A stretch of DNA of 64,000 nt from Nematostella vectensis (taxonomy: Eukaryota; Cnidaria; Anthozoa; Actiniaria; Edwardsiidae), in NCBI RefSeq assembly GCF_932526225.1, contig NC_064038.1:1-64000 (forward strand), written 5' to 3'. The notes beneath the pieces were generated by a model. That model was not told the origin of the DNA, searched no databases, and worked only from the letters and a program-made list of their open reading frames with translations. The stretch's first letter is position 1, and every line of letters begins with the position of its first letter. The position numbers and the translations under genes are program-made. Shown here piece after piece: positions 60,173 through 64,000 of the stretch.

Positions 60173-61396
60173 GTGAGTAATGACCAGGGATACATGATCT
60201 ACAACAATGAAATAAGCGGTGAGTAATGACCAGGGATACATGATCTACAACAATGAAATAAGCGGTGGGTAATGACCAATGATACATGATCTACAACAAT
60301 GAAATAAGCGGTGAGTAATGACCAGGGATACATGATCTACAACAATGAAATAAGCGGTGAGTAATGACCAATGATACATGATCTACAACAATGAAATAAG
60401 CGGTGAGTAATGACCAATGATACATGATCTACAACAATGAAATAAGCGGTGAGTAATGACCAGGGCTACATGATCTACAACAATGAAATAAGCGGTGAGT
60501 AATGACCAATGATACATGATCTACAACAATGAAATAAGCGGTGAGTAATGACCAATGATACATGATCTACAACAATGAAATAAGCGGTGAGTAATGACCA
60601 GGGATAAATGATCTACAACAATGAAATAAGCGGTGAGTAATGACCAGGGCTACATGATCTACAACAATGAAATAAGCGGTGAGTAATGACCAGGGATAAA
60701 TGATCTACAACAATGAAATAAGCGGTGAGTAATGACCAATGATACATGATCTACAACAATGAAATAAGCGGTGAGTAATGACCAGGGATACATGATCTAC
60801 AACAATGAAATAAGCGGTGAGTAATGACCAGGGATACATGATCTACAACAATGAAATAAGCGGTGAGTAATGACCAGGGATACATGATCTACAACAATGA
60901 AATAAGCGGTGAGTAATGACCAATGATACATGATCTACAACAATGAAATAAGCGGTGAGTAATGACCAGGGATACATGATCTACAACAATGAAATAAGCG
61001 GTGAGTAATGACCAATGATACATGATCTACAACAATGAAATAAGCGGTGAGTAATGACCAGGGCTACATCATCTACAACAATGAAATAAGCGGTGAGTAA
61101 TGACCAGGGCTACATGATCTACAACAATGAAATAAGCGGTGAGTAATGACCAGGGCTACATGATCTACAACAATGAATTAAGCGGTGAGTAATGACCAAT
61201 GATACATGATCTACAACAATGAAATAAGCGGTGAGTAATGACCAATGATACATGATCTACAACAATGAAATAAGCGGTGAGTAATGACCAGGGCTACATG
61301 ATCTACAACAATGAAATAAGCGGTGAGTAATGACCAGGGATACATGATCTACAACAATGAAAAAAGCGGTGGGTAATGACCAGGGATACATGATCT
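60173..61396 (+). repeat. 46-bp array of exon 6 end plus 5' splice site, left part
   Basis: Each unit is GTGAGTAAT followed by GACCAGGG(A/C)TACATGATC and TACAACAATGAAATAAGCG, that is the first 9 bases of intron 6 plus the last 37 of exon 6. About 26 units, with GACCAGGG or GACCAATG variants. Every unit restores the junction GCG|GTGAGT, a near-consensus donor. Reading from exon 6 through the first donor meets TAA at once (GGT GAG TAA). Confidence 0.95.
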
Positions 61397-62886
61397 GTTT
61401 GTTGTTTGTCCGTCGCTACGACGAGGACCATCGTGTTCAATTTTTCATTTTCACCGTCATCCTGAGCGGGACTAAGGACGCTTGTGGGTGCGCAGATGGC
61501 TAATAAGGCCAATCTGTGCACGGAAAAGCCTGGGGCACTGAGGGCATGGTATTGTTGCAGCTTTGGGATCTTGAGACTTTCTGGCGGCTCTACGCTCCTC
61601 TGCGGCAGCTGTCCAATTTGCCTCGCATGCCGCAGCACCGTTGCGAATGACACGGCGCCAACCTTGACGGTTTTGTGCCAGAAGCTCCCACGAGGTGTGA
61701 TCGATGTTGAATGCTTTCAGCGAGAGTTTTAGGGTGTCTTTAAATCTCTTCTTCTGGCCACCTTTGCAGCGTTTTCCGTGCTGAAGCTCACCAAACAGAA
61801 GTTTCTTAGGAAGCCGTTCATCAGGCATACGAGCTACGTGCCCCGCCCAGCGAAGCTGAGACTGTTTCAGGATGGTGTGAATGCTGGGCAGACCTGCACG
61901 TGCAAGGACCTCAGTATCCGGGATCTTTTCTTGCCAGCGAACATTGAGAATTTTCCTCAGACAGGTAGTGTGGAAATGGTTTAGCTTCATCGCATGGCGC
62001 TTGTAGATAGTCCAGGTTTCAGACCCGTAAAGTAGCGTAGGCAGCACAACGGCACGATACACTTTGATCTTTGTATCTGTTCTTATCCCTCTCCTTTTCC
62101 AAACGTTCTTACGAAGCCTTCCAAATGCGGCGCTTGCTCTGGCTAGTCTGTTGGTAACTTCGTCATCGAGGACAACGTTTCTGGAGAGAGTACTGCCAAG
62201 GTAGGTAAATTTGTCAACAGCATTGAGTTTTTGACCATTGATGATGATGTTAGGTTCAGTGTAGGGCTTTCCAGGCGCTGGCTGATGCATAGCCTCCGTC
62301 TTTTTGGTGTTTATTTTGAGGCCGAAGTTGTTACAGGCACTAGAAAACAGATCTACGCTGTGTTGCAGGTCTGCTTGAGAGGTAGCATTGAGGGCACAAT
62401 CGTCAGCGAATAAGAGGTCGTTTACAGTATCAGCCGAGATCTTGGATTTCGCCTGAAGCCTCCTGAGATTGAACACAGAGCCATCGAAACGATATTTGAT
62501 GCCGATGCCTACCTCATCATCTTTAAAAGCGTCAGTCAGCATGGCTGAGAACATCAGACTGAATAGAGTAGGGGCAAGGACGCATCCTTGCTTAACTCCG
62601 TTTGAGACAGGGAAAGAATGAGAGGTCTCTCCGTTGTCCTGGACGCTCGCAAGCATGCCGTCATGTAATTGGCGTACGATGTTTATGAATTTGCTGGGAC
62701 AGCCAAACTTCGCCATTATTTTCCAGAGGCCCTCTCTACTGACAGTATCAAACGCTTTTGTCAGGTCGACGTAGGTGGAATACAGGTCGACATTTTGTTC
62801 TTGACACTTCTCCTGAAGTTGCCTTGCAGCAAATATCATGTCAGTTGTCCCGCGCTCCTTCCGGAAACCACATTGACTTTCAGGTA
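61397..62886 (-). mobile_element. 5'-truncated RTE/CR1-like non-LTR retrotransposon
   Basis: 1,490 bp inserted in the exon-derived array, opposite to the host gene. It is flanked by GATACATGATCT at 61385-61396 and 62887-62898, a 12-bp target duplication (the word is also part of the array unit). The 3' end, at left, is a short ACAAACAACAAAC tail. 5' truncation is usual for LINEs. Confidence 0.8.
61472..62886 (-). pseudogene. Reverse transcriptase with C-terminal C2H2 finger (5'-truncated LINE ORF)
   Basis: About 470 codons are open from the truncation point. Motifs: QCGFRKERGTTDMIF, STYVDLTKAFDTVSREGLW (RT motif A), SNGVKQGCVLAPTLFSLMFS, LLFADDCALN (catalytic FADD), KTEAM, FTYLGSTLS, YGSETWTI and LRWAGHVARMPDERLPKKLL. 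It ends in a C2H2 finger (CPQCPRLFRAQIGLISHLRT). The endonuclease and RT start are missing, so it cannot move by itself. Confidence 0.8.
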
Positions 62887-63294
62887 GATACATGATCTAC
62901 AACAATGAAATAAGCGGTGAGTAATGACCAGGGATACATGATCTACAACAATGAAATAAGCGGTGAGTAATGACCAGGGATACATGATCTACAACAATGA
63001 AATAAGCGGTGGGTAATGACCAGGGCTACATGATCTACAACAATGAAATAAGCGGTGGGTAATGACCAGGGATACATGATCTACAACAATGAAATAAGCG
63101 GTGAGTAATGACCAGGGATACATGATCTACAACAATGAAATAAGCGGTGAGTAATGACCAGGGATAAATGATCTACAACAATGAAATAAGCGGTGAGTAA
63201 TGACCAGGGATACATGATCTACAACAATGAAATAAGCGGTGGGTAATGACCAATGATACATGATCTACAACAATGAAATAAGCGGTGAGTAATA
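62887..63294 (+). repeat. 46-bp array of exon 6 end plus 5' splice site, right part
   Basis: About nine more units after the LINE. The last donor GTGAGTAAT runs into agattcttacaatag, the remaining intron sequence. Confidence 0.93.
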
Positions 63295-63804
63295 GATTCT
63301 TACAATAGACCTTCATGGGCAACAGAGCACAAGAGTACGTCCTCAAGTAAGAAGAGGGTTTTTACAGTAGGGACCGTGTGTCCTTGTGACGGAGTCACTG
63401 TCTTTATTCGGCGTATCTCAGGCGCGTATACAAGCGGGTGCTCTGGGTGCGCGCGCAACCCCCTTTGGCGGACAAAAATGGGGTCATTTTTCATTAAGGA
63501 ATCTTCAAATACTATGCTTTTTCCATATGATACCCATGACTGCGCATGGAACTAACTGTCCATAGCTAGAACTTCAGCAAAACCGCTCGCACATGGTTGT
63601 TTTGGAACATTGTGGAAATTGGTAAACTGAACATTATAGTATTCAATCATTAAAATCATTTGTTTTTGCTAAATAGAAAATTCTGGATCCCTGCCTCAGA
63701 ATTTTACGGCAACGGAATGAATCTAGCATACATAGTGTGCATTTTTATTATAATTATTTATCAGAAAAAATGGAATTTGTGATTACTTTTTCTCTTTTTT
63801 TTAG
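63295..63804. other. Rest of intron 6, no gene recognised
   Basis: About 510 bp of non-repetitive, AT-rich sequence ending in the pyrimidine tract TTTTTCTCTTTTTTTTAG before exon 7. No reading frame of note. Confidence 0.5.
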
Positions 63805-63861
63805 TATTTGACAGTTTTGATAATGGAGAGTGTGGTAGCCAATGGTACTCAAGTCAAATGG
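63805..63861 (+). CDS. Exon 7 of the PAN/fibrinogen-like gene
   Basis: Acceptor TTTTTTTTAG at 63804, donor ATGG|GTAAGA at 63862; phase 1 in, phase 1 out. It encodes VFDSFDNGECGSQWYSSQM, joined to exon 6 in frame. The gene goes on beyond the window. Confidence 0.7.
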
Positions 63862-64000
63862 GTAAGATGTACAAGCTAGACTTGCAGCCCATAGGGACGC
63901 GAACCACAACACAACACATTATTAGCCATCACTTTGTTCGCATTGCTACGCGATGAATAAGTTCAAACAACATCTTAGACAACAAGCAACACCTTAGACA
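63862..64000. other. Start of intron 7
   Basis: 139 bp of intron after a strong donor; nothing else seen. Confidence 0.5.

Overview
The window looks like an animal genome, most likely a cnidarian (anthozoan-like). This is inferred from a spliced PAN/fibrinogen-like gene, a B-family polymerase element with an internal endonuclease VII finger, and BEL/Pao and non-LTR retrotransposons. There are no bacterial operons, rRNAs or tRNAs. Most of the DNA is mobile or tandemly repeated.

Layout. 1-822 is flank with no recognisable gene. 823-13062 is a 12,240-bp palindromic element: two 4,956-bp terminal inverted repeats (TIRs), each with an intact 1,340-codon protein-primed-type DNA polymerase B gene, around a 2,328-bp centre. 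The centre codes for an RPB7-like RNA polymerase subunit, an ankyrin-like protein and a small protein of five 18-residue Cys/His repeats. No integrase, capsid, ATPase or protease is seen. 13063 to about 19505 is a direct array of a ~2.27-kb unit (2.85 copies). From about 19.7 kb to beyond the right edge lies one host gene on the + strand. I traced six exons (24087-24514, 33017-33184, 35703-35779, 49122-49174, 60069-60172, 63805-63861) with matching splice phases, plus a tentative first exon ending at 19725. It codes for a probably secreted PAN/apple plus fibrinogen-like protein.

Almost every intron of this gene is swollen by its own minisatellite: 46-bp units in intron 1, 22-bp in intron 2 (8.3 kb), AAT microsatellites and LINE pieces in intron 3, 46-bp in intron 4 (13.2 kb), 36-bp in intron 5, and 46-bp in intron 6. 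The intron 6 array is made of the end of exon 6 together with its 5' splice site. Intron 5 also holds a young, complete BEL/Pao retrotransposon (52018-58699; 338-bp LTRs, 5-bp target duplication). Intron 6 holds a 5'-truncated LINE with a 12-bp target duplication.

The best candidate for something undescribed is the palindromic element. It joins a self-encoded, probably protein-primed polymerase with a lone RNA polymerase subunit. Its ends carry arrays matching animal transcription-factor sites (KLF/Sp-like box, GTCACGTGAC E-box, TGATTGACAG PBX-MEIS site). The second is the tandem array of a 5' splice site after exon 6. All family assignments are by eye from motifs; no search was run.
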